Positions 1 to 5,971 of a DNA stretch of 43,064 nucleotides are shown here, one piece after another. The position numbers and the translations under genes were made by a program. The notes beneath the pieces are model-generated. The model saw only the letters and a list, made by a program, of their open reading frames with translations. It searched no databases and was not told the DNA's origin. The DNA comes from a virus, in IMG/VR virus record IMGVR_UViG_3300005577_000053, positions 1 through 43,064 of that record; one strand, 5' to 3'. Within the stretch, counting starts at the first letter, position 1, and every line of letters begins with the position of its first letter.

Positions 1-22
1 GGCGTTGGCGTTGGCGTTGGCG
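1..22. repeat. short tandem repeat (GGCGTT)n encoding Asn-Ala
   Basis: The window opens with three and a half copies of GGCGTT, followed by diverged GGCGGC/GTAGGC units. On the minus strand it encodes alternating Ala-Asn in the DUF7666-like protein. Low-complexity tracts like this can collapse or break assemblies, which may explain why the window begins here. Confidence 0.8.
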
Positions 23-396
23 GCGTAGGCGGTTCGATCCTTACCAGATAACCACTTCTCCGCCCACTGCCCAAATTTCTCATCTTTGTAGACAGTGAGT
101 GCTTGCAAAATAGCAAACTTAATTAGCACCTCTGTGGCGTCTACACTCTTGATTACCTTTCGAGTGTTGGACACTCCTTTGTCATCTCCAAGCACTGGAC
201 AAGGCCCCACCTCAACATAACAGGCAATTGCTCCGGGAGCATACCTGAGTGCATCCAACGGAGACAAAGAAAAATGAAGCCCTTTTGCACAAAGCTTAAC
301 TTCACCAAGATGGGTTAGGGTTTCACCATCAACAACCAAACGGCCGTCACCATAACCCAAGCGACGATCTTTCCGAACAAAGTGCCATGCTTTCAT
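1..396 (-). CDS. DUF7666-like phage protein, 3' end cut by window edge
   Basis: Reading starts at the ATG at 396 (MKAWHFVRKDRRLGYG) and stays open for 132 codons to base 1, so the C-terminus is missing. The N-terminal pattern (MKAWHF, then LGYGDGR, LCAKGLHFS, DALRYAPGAIACYVEVG, GDDKGVSNTRKV) resembles the small DUF7666-type proteins common in phages, whose function is unknown. Like those proteins it runs into an Ala-rich repeat (YAANANANA) at the window edge. It is the last visible leftward gene on the left arm. If the two window ends are joined the frame continues for 33 codons to a stop at 42963. Family assignment is by recollection of the motif pattern. Confidence 0.7.
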   Translation of the reverse strand, partial: MKAWHFVRKDRRLGYGDGRLVVDGETLTHLGEVKLCAKGLHFSLSPLDALRYAPGAIACYVEVGPCPVLGDDKGVSNTRKVIKSVDATEVLIKFAILQALTVYKDEKFGQWAEKWLSGKDRTAYAANANANA

Positions 397-405
397 GAGT
401 GTTCC

Positions 406-597
406 TTAAAAGAAGCCGATGATTGCGCCGAAGGGCACGGCGAAAATGCCAACAACACGGGCGATGAGCATTGCTGTGATGGGGCCATCAAGCATGAGAA
501 TTAGCTTTGCAATGTTAGCAATCCATCCGAATGTTCCAAAGAGGGCGATCAGGACAATGAACAAACCTGAGAGAGAAAATGCACGTTGAGCTTTCAT
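406..597 (-). CDS. small two-helix membrane protein (63 aa)
   Basis: Start ATG at 597 follows AAAGGAATTGAAA, a good ribosome binding site; a longer in-frame reading (from 657) would run into the tRNA gene and is rejected. The protein begins MKAQRAFSLS and has two hydrophobic segments (about residues 10-35 and 38-62) separated by a short LDGPIT turn, so it is probably an inner-membrane hairpin. No family recognised. It lies between the tRNA-Leu gene and the DUF7666-like gene on the same strand. Holin-like or host-takeover roles are possible but unsupported. Confidence 0.7.
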   Translation of the reverse strand: MKAQRAFSLSGLFIVLIALFGTFGWIANIAKLILMLDGPITAMLIARVVGIFAVPFGAIIGFF

Positions 598-627
598 TTT
601 CAATTCCTTTTTCACTAGTGTTAAACA

Positions 628-711
628 TGGTGCGGGTGGAGAGATTCGAACTCTCAAGCCAAAAGGCGCGGAGGCTTAAACTCCGTGTGTATACCGTTCC
701 ACCACACCCGC
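628..711 (-). tRNA. tRNA-Leu (anticodon UAA), CCA encoded
   Basis: Class II tRNA folded by eye: acceptor stem GCGGGTG/CACCCGC, anticodon stem CGGAG/CTCCG with loop TTTAAGC (anticodon TAA at 678-676), long variable arm with GCC-TTTT-GGC, T arm GAGAG-TTCGAAT-CTCTC, discriminator A and an encoded CCA at 630-628. Length is 84 nt. It decodes UUA (and probably UUG by wobble), which may supplement a host poor in this isoacceptor. It sits between the 260-aa gene and the 63-aa membrane protein gene, so it is probably processed from the leftward mRNA. Confidence 0.95.
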
Positions 712-774
712 ATATAAAAGAGAGGCAGGAGAAACTAGCAAAAACTATTCCCTTATTTCCTGCCTCTACAAAAC

Positions 775-1557
775 TCATTCTTCAAAATAGATGTTAGCAG
801 AATTGTCCAACGCCCTGTTATACATTTCTATGACTTTTTCCGCAACTTCTGCGGCCATTTCAAAGCCATATTTTTCCATGAGCTTGTTGGCAACATTCAC
901 AACAGCTTTCTTCTCAAGAGCCATTGCTTTTTCAACTGTGAGGATTTCAACAGCCATTGCCATACGGGTGGCATAGTCGCCCATGCTTTCCCCTTCTTGT
1001 TGGGGGTGGGAAGACATCCACTCAGAACGCACATCATTAACAAGCTTCTGCGAGCGCTCTCCATGCCGCTGTGCTTCTGTTTTAGCAGGGGAGCCGTCCC
1101 ATTGAATTCCACAATCTTTCAATGCTTGACGGGCTGTTTTAACACCCTTCGTAAAACCGTCCTCACGGCCAATAACACGGGATTTAGCAGCTTCAGTGAA
1201 CAGCAGGGCTCCAAAGAGCTGGCGAATTTCGGATGCTCGGGCATTCATTGTCATGCGCTTGGGGCCATACTTGTCCTGGCCCTTTGCCCCATCTGGGGCT
1301 TTCCACCCTGCGACAGTGTCCATTGTGCTTGCCATGGCAATAGCTGCCTGAATGTTGTTTTCCATGTCTTGTGGGGACATCTTCATAACAAGGGCTGCAT
1401 CCCAAACAACACTAAAACGTCGTTGGTCTCCACTGTCATTAGCAAAGATAGAGACAAGATCAAGAGAGTTCTTAATCTTCCCCGTCAACATTGTAGGAGG
1501 GGATGAAATAGGCATCATACCCATTTCAGTAATCACGGCCAATGCTGTCTCAGACAT
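775..1557 (-). CDS. hypothetical protein, 260 aa
   Basis: ATG at 1557 has GGAG eight bases upstream. I do not recognise a family. The sequence starts MSETALAVITEMGMMP, is soluble with no membrane segment or signal peptide, and its second half is rich in charged helices (for example EKAMALEKKAVVNVANKL). It is downstream of the terminator at 1722-1748 and just upstream of the tRNA-Leu gene, so expression needs readthrough or a promoter I could not identify. Composition matches the rest of the window. Confidence 0.8.
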   Translation of the reverse strand: MSETALAVITEMGMMPISSPPTMLTGKIKNSLDLVSIFANDSGDQRRFSVVWDAALVMKMSPQDMENNIQAAIAMASTMDTVAGWKAPDGAKGQDKYGPKRMTMNARASEIRQLFGALLFTEAAKSRVIGREDGFTKGVKTARQALKDCGIQWDGSPAKTEAQRHGERSQKLVNDVRSEWMSSHPQQEGESMGDYATRMAMAVEILTVEKAMALEKKAVVNVANKLMEKYGFEMAAEVAEKVIEMYNRALDNSANIYFEE

Positions 1558-1596
1558 TTTTAACTCCGTTGTTAAAGCTTCACCTGGTTTAGACCA

Positions 1597-1695
1597 CTAG
1601 GCTTTATCTTTGCCCCGATCCATGTATGTAGTGTGCTCCCATTTCTCGTGCTTGTGTAAGAACGTTTGTGACTTTTGCACGTAAAGTTGACCCAT
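1597..1695 (-). CDS. possible small protein, 32 aa
   Basis: An ORF MGQLYVQKSQTFLHKHEKW... ending TAG at 1597 fills the gap between the 260-aa gene and the terminator. It is highly basic and His-rich. The ribosome binding site is poor (no clear GGAG), and the length is within chance expectation, so this is tentative. If not a gene, the segment 1558-1721 is an untranslated leader of the 260-aa gene. Confidence 0.35.
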   Translation of the reverse strand: MGQLYVQKSQTFLHKHEKWEHTTYMDRGKDKA

Positions 1696-1721
1696 CTGGT
1701 AATTTCGTTTAACTGGGACGT

Positions 1722-1748
1722 AAAAAAGCCGCCTAAGGGCGGCTTTTA
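1722..1748 (-). terminator. Rho-independent terminator of the leftward operon
   Basis: Stem GCCGCC (1728-1733) / GGCGGC (1738-1743), loop TAAG, flanked by A6 on the left and T4 on the right. On the minus strand the hairpin is followed by six T residues. It lies 16 bp after the stop of the 99-aa gene, so it probably ends, or attenuates, the transcript from the promoter at 4082-4110. Confidence 0.9.
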
Positions 1749-1763
1749 TTGGTTTTTGGTGCA

Positions 1764-2063
1764 TTAGACCAGCGCGGGCAAGGGCTTGGCAGCCTTGGCG
1801 ATGATGTAATCGAGAGTCACCAGCTTGGCCTCGACGGGGCTGCTGACCTGGGCCGTTGCCACTTCGGTGCCCGCCTCAATCATGTGGACGGTGAAATTTC
1901 CTGGGGCGTGCTTGATGAACTTGACAGAGCTATCTTTGTACATCAAGGGCACATCTTGTTGCACTTGGCCGATAAGGTTGGCCTTTTGGACCCGGCCTTC
2001 TGCGGCCAATTCGAACAGCACAGACAGCAGAGCAGGTGAGAGGGTGTTTTGATTAGTAGCCAT
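1764..2063 (-). CDS. hypothetical protein, 99 aa
   Basis: ATG at 2063 preceded by AAGGAA at six bases. Sequence MATNQNTLSPALLSVLFELAAEG... is soluble and small, with a mixed alpha/beta look and no cysteine. No family recognised. It is the last gene before the strong terminator at 1722-1748. A long open frame on the opposite strand is its shadow. Confidence 0.7.
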   Translation of the reverse strand: MATNQNTLSPALLSVLFELAAEGRVQKANLIGQVQQDVPLMYKDSSVKFIKHAPGNFTVHMIEAGTEVATAQVSSPVEAKLVTLDYIIAKAAKPLPALV

Positions 2064-2141
2064 GGGATTTCCTTAAAAGTTGATTGGGCGGTGTACAGCA
2101 CACCCACAGGCCCTCAAAAGCAAGGGCTAGTGGCTAGGCTG

Positions 2142-2402
2142 TTATTTTGGAGAATGCATTGTGCATCCGTGATGGGCCTGAGTATACAAACTAGCACTGT
2201 AATCACTGCCATCCTGTACAAAAGCCGTGACCGTTGGGGGTGTGGTGAATTCCCTCCCCTCCCCATCAGCTGTCCATCTGGTCGACTCCCAAAACATGGG
2301 GGCAGCATTACAGGCCCTGACACCTCCACCCATTCCACCAAAGCTATGGTCACGCTGGGCATCCCAAAACACACAGGTTTCACATCTTCCAAGGTTTTCC
2401 AT
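2142..2402 (-). CDS. small Cys-containing phage protein, 86 aa
   Basis: Of two overlapping minus-strand frames this one is chosen because it has a coherent protein pattern: MENLGRCETCVFWDAQ, then CNAAPMFWESTRW and YTQAHHGCTMHSPK. Paired CxxC and later Cys/His residues suggest one metal site. This layout (CxxCxxW ... C ... W ... C) is common in small phage proteins of unknown function. The competing frame (98 aa, 2114-2410) has no such pattern. It starts four bases after the 59-aa gene and is likely translationally coupled. Confidence 0.7.
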   Translation of the reverse strand: MENLGRCETCVFWDAQRDHSFGGMGGGVRACNAAPMFWESTRWTADGEGREFTTPPTVTAFVQDGSDYSASLYTQAHHGCTMHSPK

Positions 2403-2406
2403 TTTC

Positions 2407-2586
2407 TCATCTCATCACGAAGTCAAACACAAGTGGGAATGATAGCACAACCCCAACAAGAAAACCGAGAAAGAAGTCAATCTTTTTCATGCCTTGCTTT
2501 CGTTGTGTGCGGATAGGGGCAGGGTCTTGCCAGCTGGGAACAGCTTTAGGCTCAACAAGCTCTAAATGATTGTCATACACAAACAT
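2407..2586 (-). CDS. small protein with C-terminal membrane helix, 59 aa
   Basis: ATG at 2586 has a strong GGAGGTG seven bases upstream, which decides this start over an upstream in-frame one. N-terminal half is soluble (MFVYDNHLELVEPK...RTQRKQG), followed by one hydrophobic helix (FFLGFLVGVVLSFPLVF) near the C-terminus, so it is probably tail-anchored in the inner membrane. No family recognised. The ribosome binding site lies in the stop region of the 82-aa gene. Confidence 0.75.
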   Translation of the reverse strand: MFVYDNHLELVEPKAVPSWQDPAPIRTQRKQGMKKIDFFLGFLVGVVLSFPLVFDFVMR

Positions 2587-2587
2587 G

Positions 2588-2836
2588 CTACACCTCCACT
2601 TGATCACCATCGGACAACACCCAGCAATAGCCACCTGTTGGCATCTTGCCCCCGTGCCATGTGCCTTCCCATTTCAAGGTTTCAGCCAACGCATGCAGAG
2701 CTAGGGCATGATTTAGCTCTACAGACATGCTGATGTCCCATGGATAGTCGGCGGTTGCGCCGAATGCCACAGCACGCACGCGCTGACTGCGCTTAATTGG
2801 TGTCAAATATGACACTGTGGTGATTGCTTGTCTCAT
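2588..2836 (-). CDS. paralogue A of a small phage protein family, 82 aa
   Basis: ATG at 2836 (MRQAITTVSYLTPIKRSQRV) follows the stop of the 40-aa membrane protein by one base, so translation is probably coupled; an upstream TTG start at 2878 is possible. It is a paralogue of the 76-aa protein at 3146-3376: both begin (R/M)QAI-T-Y-, have a K-S-R(V/I)(R/K)A motif near residue 16-23, an NH-A core, and end in a GT-W pattern. This architecture is frequent in small phage early proteins of unknown function. Confidence 0.75.
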   Translation of the reverse strand: MRQAITTVSYLTPIKRSQRVRAVAFGATADYPWDISMSVELNHALALHALAETLKWEGTWHGGKMPTGGYCWVLSDGDQVEV

Positions 2837-2837
2837 A

Positions 2838-2960
2838 TTATAAGCACATAATATATACAGACCATCCACCACAGCCAATAGATACTAATATCAACAGCAT
2901 TATAATAGCAGTATCTAGGAAGCTATCAATAGCTTTGATAATAGTCCTAAGCTTGTTCAT
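2838..2960 (-). CDS. small single-helix membrane protein, 40 aa
   Basis: ATG at 2960 has AAGGGG nine bases upstream. The protein MNKLRTIIKAIDSFLD is followed by a hydrophobic helix (AIIMLLILVSIGCGGWSVYIM) that runs to the C-terminus. It overlaps the 3' end of the 62-aa gene by 14 bp in another frame, and its stop TAA touches the ATG of the next gene. No family recognised. Confidence 0.65.
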   Translation of the reverse strand: MNKLRTIIKAIDSFLDTAIIMLLILVSIGCGGWSVYIMCL

Positions 2961-3135
2961 TGATATTCCCCTTAATAACCTGTGGGAAATAGTTCAATCT
3001 ATCTGGGTAGGTCCAGCTTTGTACCTCCCAAAGAGTATCCTTATGCTTACGTACTTCAGTTTGACTACCGTGTTTCCGAAGAGAAGCAGCTGCTTTATAT
3101 GCTTCTTCGGAAGTGTCAAAGTATTCACATTTCAT
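2947..3135 (-). CDS. hypothetical protein, 62 aa
   Basis: ATG at 3135 follows GAGGAGAAGAGG, a strong ribosome binding site that decides this start over an upstream in-frame codon. Sequence MKCEYFDTSEEAYKAAASLRKHG... has an N-terminal beta/alpha pattern reminiscent of small phage proteins that read like half of an alpha-beta sandwich. No function can be assigned. It lies between the two members of the paralogous pair. Confidence 0.75.
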   Translation of the reverse strand: MKCEYFDTSEEAYKAAASLRKHGSQTEVRKHKDTLWEVQSWTYPDRLNYFPQVIKGNINEQA

Positions 3136-3145
3136 CCTCTTCTCC

Positions 3146-3376
3146 TCAAGTATTAATAAGGACATGTGCCCATGTGCCATCTTTCAATGTGCCTGATGCC
3201 ATAGAGAGTTCCCAGCCCAGGCGTTTCATCAGAGTTTGAGCAGCATACCTATGATTTGCCTCACCATTAAGGTGATGGTCCCATTCAACAAAAATGGTCC
3301 TGGCTTCACAAGAAGCCTTGATTCGGCTGGGTTTGGTATTTGTTGGGCCAATATACTTGGTGCGGATGGCTTGCAT
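3146..3376 (-). CDS. paralogue B of a small phage protein family, 76 aa
   Basis: Two near-adjacent ATGs exist (3382 and 3376); AAAGGAG is seven bases from the second, giving MQAIRTKYIGPTNTKPSRIK. The protein is paralogous to 2588-2836. The GPTNTKPSRIKA core, an EWDHHLNGEANHRYAA block and a GTWAHV end are typical of a phage family that I recognise by pattern but cannot name or assign function to. Its ribosome binding site overlaps the stop of the lipoprotein gene. Confidence 0.8.
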   Translation of the reverse strand: MQAIRTKYIGPTNTKPSRIKASCEARTIFVEWDHHLNGEANHRYAAQTLMKRLGWELSMASGTLKDGTWAHVLINT

Positions 3377-3378
3377 AT

Positions 3379-3744
3379 TCATTCTCCTTTGCAAACAAAG
3401 TTGGGGACATAGAGGGCTGTTGCCCTCCCTGCAGGGGCTACAGCACGCCAGGGCACAGGTCCATGGAAGCGCTGGGACACCTGGACAACAACAGCGTTAG
3501 CCCCCATGTATCTAGCTGCCTTCTTCAGGGCCTCCAGGGCCTCGTCAGTGCTGCCGTAGGTGCGCTTGGTGACAGAGACATAGCCCAGGGTTTTAGCGCC
3601 TTCTGGAGCCTGTTCAACAACACAGACAGCACCAATGTAGCCTGTTGCTGGGGCCACCTGTGTGGCCTTTGTGCTCATTACGTCACGGCCGGGGCCTGTG
3701 GCGCAGCCTGCAAGCAGCAGGGAGAGAAACAGGGCTGTTTTCAT
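3379..3744 (-). CDS. predicted lipoprotein, 121 aa
   Basis: ATG at 3744 has AGGAG six bases upstream. MKTALFLSLLLAGCATG is a short signal peptide with lipobox LLAGC (Cys at residue 14), so the mature protein should be lipid-anchored. The body contains an alternating beta/alpha pattern (YIGAVCVVEQAPEGAK, DEALEALKKAARYMGANAVVV) resembling small outer-membrane lipoproteins of the YbjQ-like/unknown-function type. A leftward early lipoprotein could act in superinfection exclusion; that is inference from position only. Confidence 0.75.
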   Translation of the reverse strand: MKTALFLSLLLAGCATGPGRDVMSTKATQVAPATGYIGAVCVVEQAPEGAKTLGYVSVTKRTYGSTDEALEALKKAARYMGANAVVVQVSQRFHGPVPWRAVAPAGRATALYVPNFVCKGE

Positions 3745-3752
3745 GGATGCTC

Positions 3753-3941
3753 CTAGCATTCGTTATCAATGATGCGGACTTCCGTATTGCGGCGGTCCTG
3801 AAAAAACCTAGCTTGATTAAAGCTAGATTCTAAATCATCTGAGGCAAAAACCGTATACCAATTATATGAATGTGTCTTTTCCTGCACCTCATACCTGTAG
3901 TTGTATAAACCTTCTGCCTTGCTACGTGGAGTGATGTCCAT
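3753..3941 (-). CDS. hypothetical protein, 62 aa
   Basis: ATG at 3941 has AAGGGAG eight bases upstream, which overrides an upstream TTG. Sequence MDITPRSKAEGLYNYRYEVQEK ... ends RRNTEVRIIDNEC. It is soluble and aromatic-rich, with a predicted beta-rich N-terminal half. No family recognised. It is the second gene after the leftward promoter. Confidence 0.7.
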   Translation of the reverse strand: MDITPRSKAEGLYNYRYEVQEKTHSYNWYTVFASDDLESSFNQARFFQDRRNTEVRIIDNEC

Positions 3942-3955
3942 TCTGTGTTCTCCCT

Positions 3956-4051
3956 TCAAGTGGAACTTCCGGTTGCCTTGGCGATGGCGGCCCCACCGAT
4001 GATCGCCACGGGGATAAGAGCGGCAATAAGAATTTGGGTTTGGTAGGACAT
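3956..4051 (-). CDS. first gene of leftward operon: 31-aa membrane peptide
   Basis: ATG at 4051, with GGAAG about six bases upstream, encodes MSYQTQILIAALIPVAIIGG and ends AKATGSST. One hydrophobic helix (ILIAALIPVAIIGGAAIA) occupies most of it. The predicted start of the transcript from the 4082-4110 promoter is about 25 bases upstream, so this would be the promoter-proximal gene. Its stop lies within the ribosome binding site region of the 62-aa gene. Function unknown. Confidence 0.65.
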   Translation of the reverse strand: MSYQTQILIAALIPVAIIGGAAIAKATGSST

Positions 4052-4081
4052 GCTAGCTTCCAGTGGGTTGCTGTTGCCTCT

Positions 4082-4110
4082 ATTGTCTCCTTGTTTAGGA
4101 AGAGAGTCAA
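4082..4110 (-). promoter_or_regulatory. leftward sigma70-type promoter
   Basis: On the minus strand: -35 TTGACT (4110-4105), 17-bp spacer, -10 GACAAT (4087-4082). The -35 is preceded by AAAGTGC, matching the AAnGCTTGA-like context of the other three promoters. It is about 25 bases from the first leftward gene and probably drives the whole left arm. Confidence 0.75.
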
Positions 4111-4209
4111 GCACTTTCTTCAAGTGTTACACATTGCCTTTTGTGTGCTCAAGACATGGACTAAAGGGACAACATAACAGCCCTACTGAGAACATGGCTA
4201 ATGTGGGGA

Positions 4210-4238
4210 ATGTTAATGAAATGTTAAGGAGATGTTAA
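4210..4238. repeat. three direct ATGTTAA repeats, 11-bp spacing
   Basis: ATGTTAA occurs at 4210-4216, 4221-4227 and 4232-4238, exactly one helical turn apart, so bound proteins would lie on one DNA face. It could be an operator for the leftward promoter about 100 bp away or an iteron array. Confidence 0.6.
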
Positions 4239-4321
4239 TAAATACCATCCAAACCCCCATTTTCATGCCTTTTAGTTCTATTAAACATGCCTTTCTATGA
4301 CCTTCCTGACCGCCTAGGAGC

Positions 4322-4370
4322 GATTTAAATTGAGGGGCTAGGGGGTAGGCTAGGGTGGGGTGATTTAAAT
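4322..4370 (+). other. G-quadruplex motif flanked by GATTTAAAT repeats
   Basis: G-tracts GGGG (4334-4337), GGGGG (4341-4345), GGG (4353-4355) and GGGG (4357-4360) with loops of 3, 7 and 1 nt satisfy the standard quadruplex pattern. The motif is bracketed by identical GATTTAAAT copies at 4322-4330 and 4362-4370, exactly 40 bp apart. Confidence 0.6.
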
Positions 4371-4828
4371 GCCTCAAAACGTGCCCCCTGTTGGTGCACT
4401 TGTGTTGTTTATGTGCTATCAGTGTGACTGGCTGTAACCGTACATGCGACAACGGATGTTATGTAAACAGACAGAGCATGCAGTCGAATGCATGTGTGGA
4501 CCTGTCGTTTTGGGTGTGATAGGCTGGAAGGTTGTCCCTCGGGAGAGGGGGTGGGGGAAAACTTGGCTGCGTGGGGAAAGGTGTAACCCACCTTGCTATG
4601 CTGCTTATATTTTTTAGAAACAGACACGTCTGCCTTTTGGTGAATGGAAAACAGGCTGTGGAATGGGATGAAGCTACCCAGACACCTCTTTGGTGTTTTG
4701 AGAGCTTCTAGACATTTGTAGCAACCCAGCAAACAGTATTGATGTGCGGGTGGAACTCTCCAACTTCCACTGCACTAACGTTCCGTGGAGGACAGTGATG
4801 TTTATTTCATCTGTAAGTACGTCAAAGC

Positions 4829-4857
4829 TTGAATTACGCTGAAATCTGTGCTACCCT
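4829..4857 (+). promoter_or_regulatory. weak rightward promoter candidate
   Basis: -35 TTGAAT (4829-4834), 17-bp spacer, -10 TACCCT (4852-4857, three of six matches). The 12-mer TCAAAGCTTGAA over the -35 (4822-4833) is repeated exactly at the strong promoter 5194-5205, which is the main reason to call it. Confidence 0.45.
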
Positions 4858-4859
4858 AA

Positions 4860-5017
4860 TACATTAAACATTCTGTTTAATACAGTAATTATATAATTAC
4901 ATTATATAATTAATACATTACTATATATATAATTATATATATAACAACTATAAATATATATATAATATAAATATAACAATATATTATATAAATATAAAAG
5001 AATAATAAAAAGAAAGA
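4860..5017. other. extreme AT-rich tract
   Basis: Roughly 160 bp of almost pure A and T, dominated by TATATA and AATATA runs. It would melt easily and is the best candidate DNA-unwinding element in the window. No start codon with a ribosome binding site is present. Confidence 0.7.
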
Positions 5018-5019
5018 AA

Positions 5020-5147
5020 TACATTAACACTACGTATTAATGTAAAGAAAGAAAAAGAAGAAGTCTACGACTTCCATACGCTGTAGAACAAACGTTCTCC
5101 GCTTGGTGCTACGAACGTACACACAACACGCTGTCACCAAGACAGCG
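5020..5147. repeat. cluster of four short hairpins and heptamer repeats
   Basis: Perfect inverted repeats: TACATTAA/TTAATGTA (5020-5027/5037-5044), GAAGTC/GACTTC (5060-5065/5069-5074), AGAAC/GTTCT (5085-5089/5094-5098) and CGCTGTC/GACAGCG (5129-5135/5141-5147). The heptamer ACGCTGT occurs at 5078, 5128, 5251 and 5341. The segment lies between the two rightward promoters. Confidence 0.6.
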
Positions 5148-5200
5148 GCAGAGCGTCGGCTACCTGAAGCAGCCTCCTTAATGTAGTTTTACATCAAAGC

Positions 5201-5229
5201 TTGAAATAGAGATAAAAATATGATATAAT
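5201..5229 (+). promoter_or_regulatory. strong rightward sigma70-type promoter
   Basis: -35 TTGAAA (5201-5206), 17-bp spacer, perfect -10 TATAAT (5224-5229), AT-rich upstream sequence, predicted start near 5236. It is the obvious driver of the virion operon beginning with the terminase small subunit. Confidence 0.85.
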
Positions 5230-5251
5230 AGATGTATAGAATGAATTAATA

Positions 5252-5313
5252 CGCTGTTCGCTTTGTTGCTCACAGCGAATAAAAACAACAAACGTCGGGC
5301 CCTTTAGGGGCCC
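5252..5313 (+). promoter_or_regulatory. two hairpins in the leader of the virion operon
   Basis: The leader after the 5201-5229 promoter can form CGCTGT/ACAGCG (5252-5257/5272-5277) and a GC-only stem GGGCCC/GGGCCC (5297-5302/5308-5313, loop TTTAG). The second is not followed by a T run in the rightward direction, so it is more likely an RNA-processing or translation-control element than a terminator. Confidence 0.5.
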
Positions 5314-5350
5314 TCCTTATGTGGAAAACAACAAGGAACTACGCTGTAAA

Positions 5351-5971
5351 ATGACAAGCATGCTCACTGACTCGGCCAACAAACGGGCCGCTGCCGAGAA
5401 GGCAGAAGAACTCAAGCAGCTGCGCCAAAAACGTCTGGCGCTGGTTGCCAAGCGCAATCACCGCTCGGACGAAGTGAAGATTGAAACGATTAAAACCTAC
5501 CTCGCCCTTGGCGGGAATTTAACCCTCACATCTGCCTCGACGGGCATTGCCTACACGACGTTGAAGGTGTGGAAGGCCAGTGCCTGGTGGAACACGGTGA
5601 TTACCGAGCTTCGAAAAGAAGAGAAACTCCTTCTCTCGACAAACACCAAGAAACTGATGAAAGTGGCTATGGAGGCTTTGGCGGATAGGGTGGAGAATGG
5701 CAACCACATATATGACCAGAAAAAGGGTAAGCTTATTCGCAAACCCTTGGAAGCGAAAGACCTCCATAAAATCTCTGTGGATTTAATCGACAGGGCACAG
5801 GTATTGGATAAGGCCACAGAAGAAACTGTGAATATCCAGAATGACGAAGACAAGCTTAGTAAACTCGCTGAACGATTTGCAGCCCTTGCATTAAAAGCTG
5901 CCGAGAGACAAGCAAATATTAATACAGGTGAAGTTGTAGATATTCAATCTAAGGAAATTACAGAGGAATGA
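5351..5971 (+). CDS. terS: terminase small subunit
   Basis: Protein of about 206 aa that directly precedes and overlaps (ATGA) the large terminase gene. Residues about 45-85 read as a helix-turn-helix: SDEVKIETIKTYLALGG, then TSASTGIAYTTLKVW, as in small terminase DNA-recognition domains; the remainder is helical and acidic at the C-terminus. It should bind packaging sites and hand DNA to TerL. Start choice is uncertain: GTG at 5321 extends it by ten residues but lacks a ribosome binding site, while ATG at 5351 has AAGGAA about 13 bases upstream and overlaps the stop of an 11-codon leader ORF starting at 5319. Confidence 0.8.
   Translation: MTSMLTDSANKRAAAEKAEELKQLRQKRLALVAKRNHRSDEVKIETIKTYLALGGNLTLTSASTGIAYTTLKVWKASAWWNTVITELRKEEKLLLSTNTKKLMKVAMEALADRVENGNHIYDQKKGKLIRKPLEAKDLHKISVDLIDRAQVLDKATEETVNIQNDEDKLSKLAERFAALALKAAERQANINTGEVVDIQSKEITEE

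Larger units (their letters stand above)
4111..5318. other. divergent non-coding hub / possible origin region
   Basis: About 1.2 kb without a convincing gene, between the diverging leftward and rightward operons. From left to right it holds three 11-bp-spaced ATGTTAA repeats, a G-quadruplex motif between two GATTTAAAT copies, a weak rightward promoter, a tract of almost pure A/T (about 4860-5017), a hairpin cluster (5020-5147), four ACGCTGT heptamers and a strong rightward promoter. Two minus-strand open frames here (4213-4452 and 4409-4732) lack ribosome binding sites and protein-like sequence and were not called. Confidence 0.7.

Noticed and set aside
997-1506. 169-aa plus-strand open frame opposite the 260-aa gene
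   Set aside because: Shadow of the minus-strand gene; Cys/His-rich random-looking sequence, no ribosome binding site.
2114-2410. 98-aa minus-strand frame overlapping the 86-aa gene
   Set aside because: The 86-aa frame has a coherent CxxC phage-protein pattern; the longer frame does not.
4535-4557. Second G-quadruplex
   Set aside because: GGG-AGA-GGGGG-T-GGGGG provides only three clear G-tracts within loop limits.
4213-4732. Two minus-strand open frames in the divergent hub
   Set aside because: They cross the quadruplex and repeat elements, lack ribosome binding sites and give low-complexity, non-protein-like sequences.
5297-5313. Rho-independent terminator before terS
   Set aside because: The GGGCCC stem has no T-run in the rightward direction and sits in the leader of an active operon.
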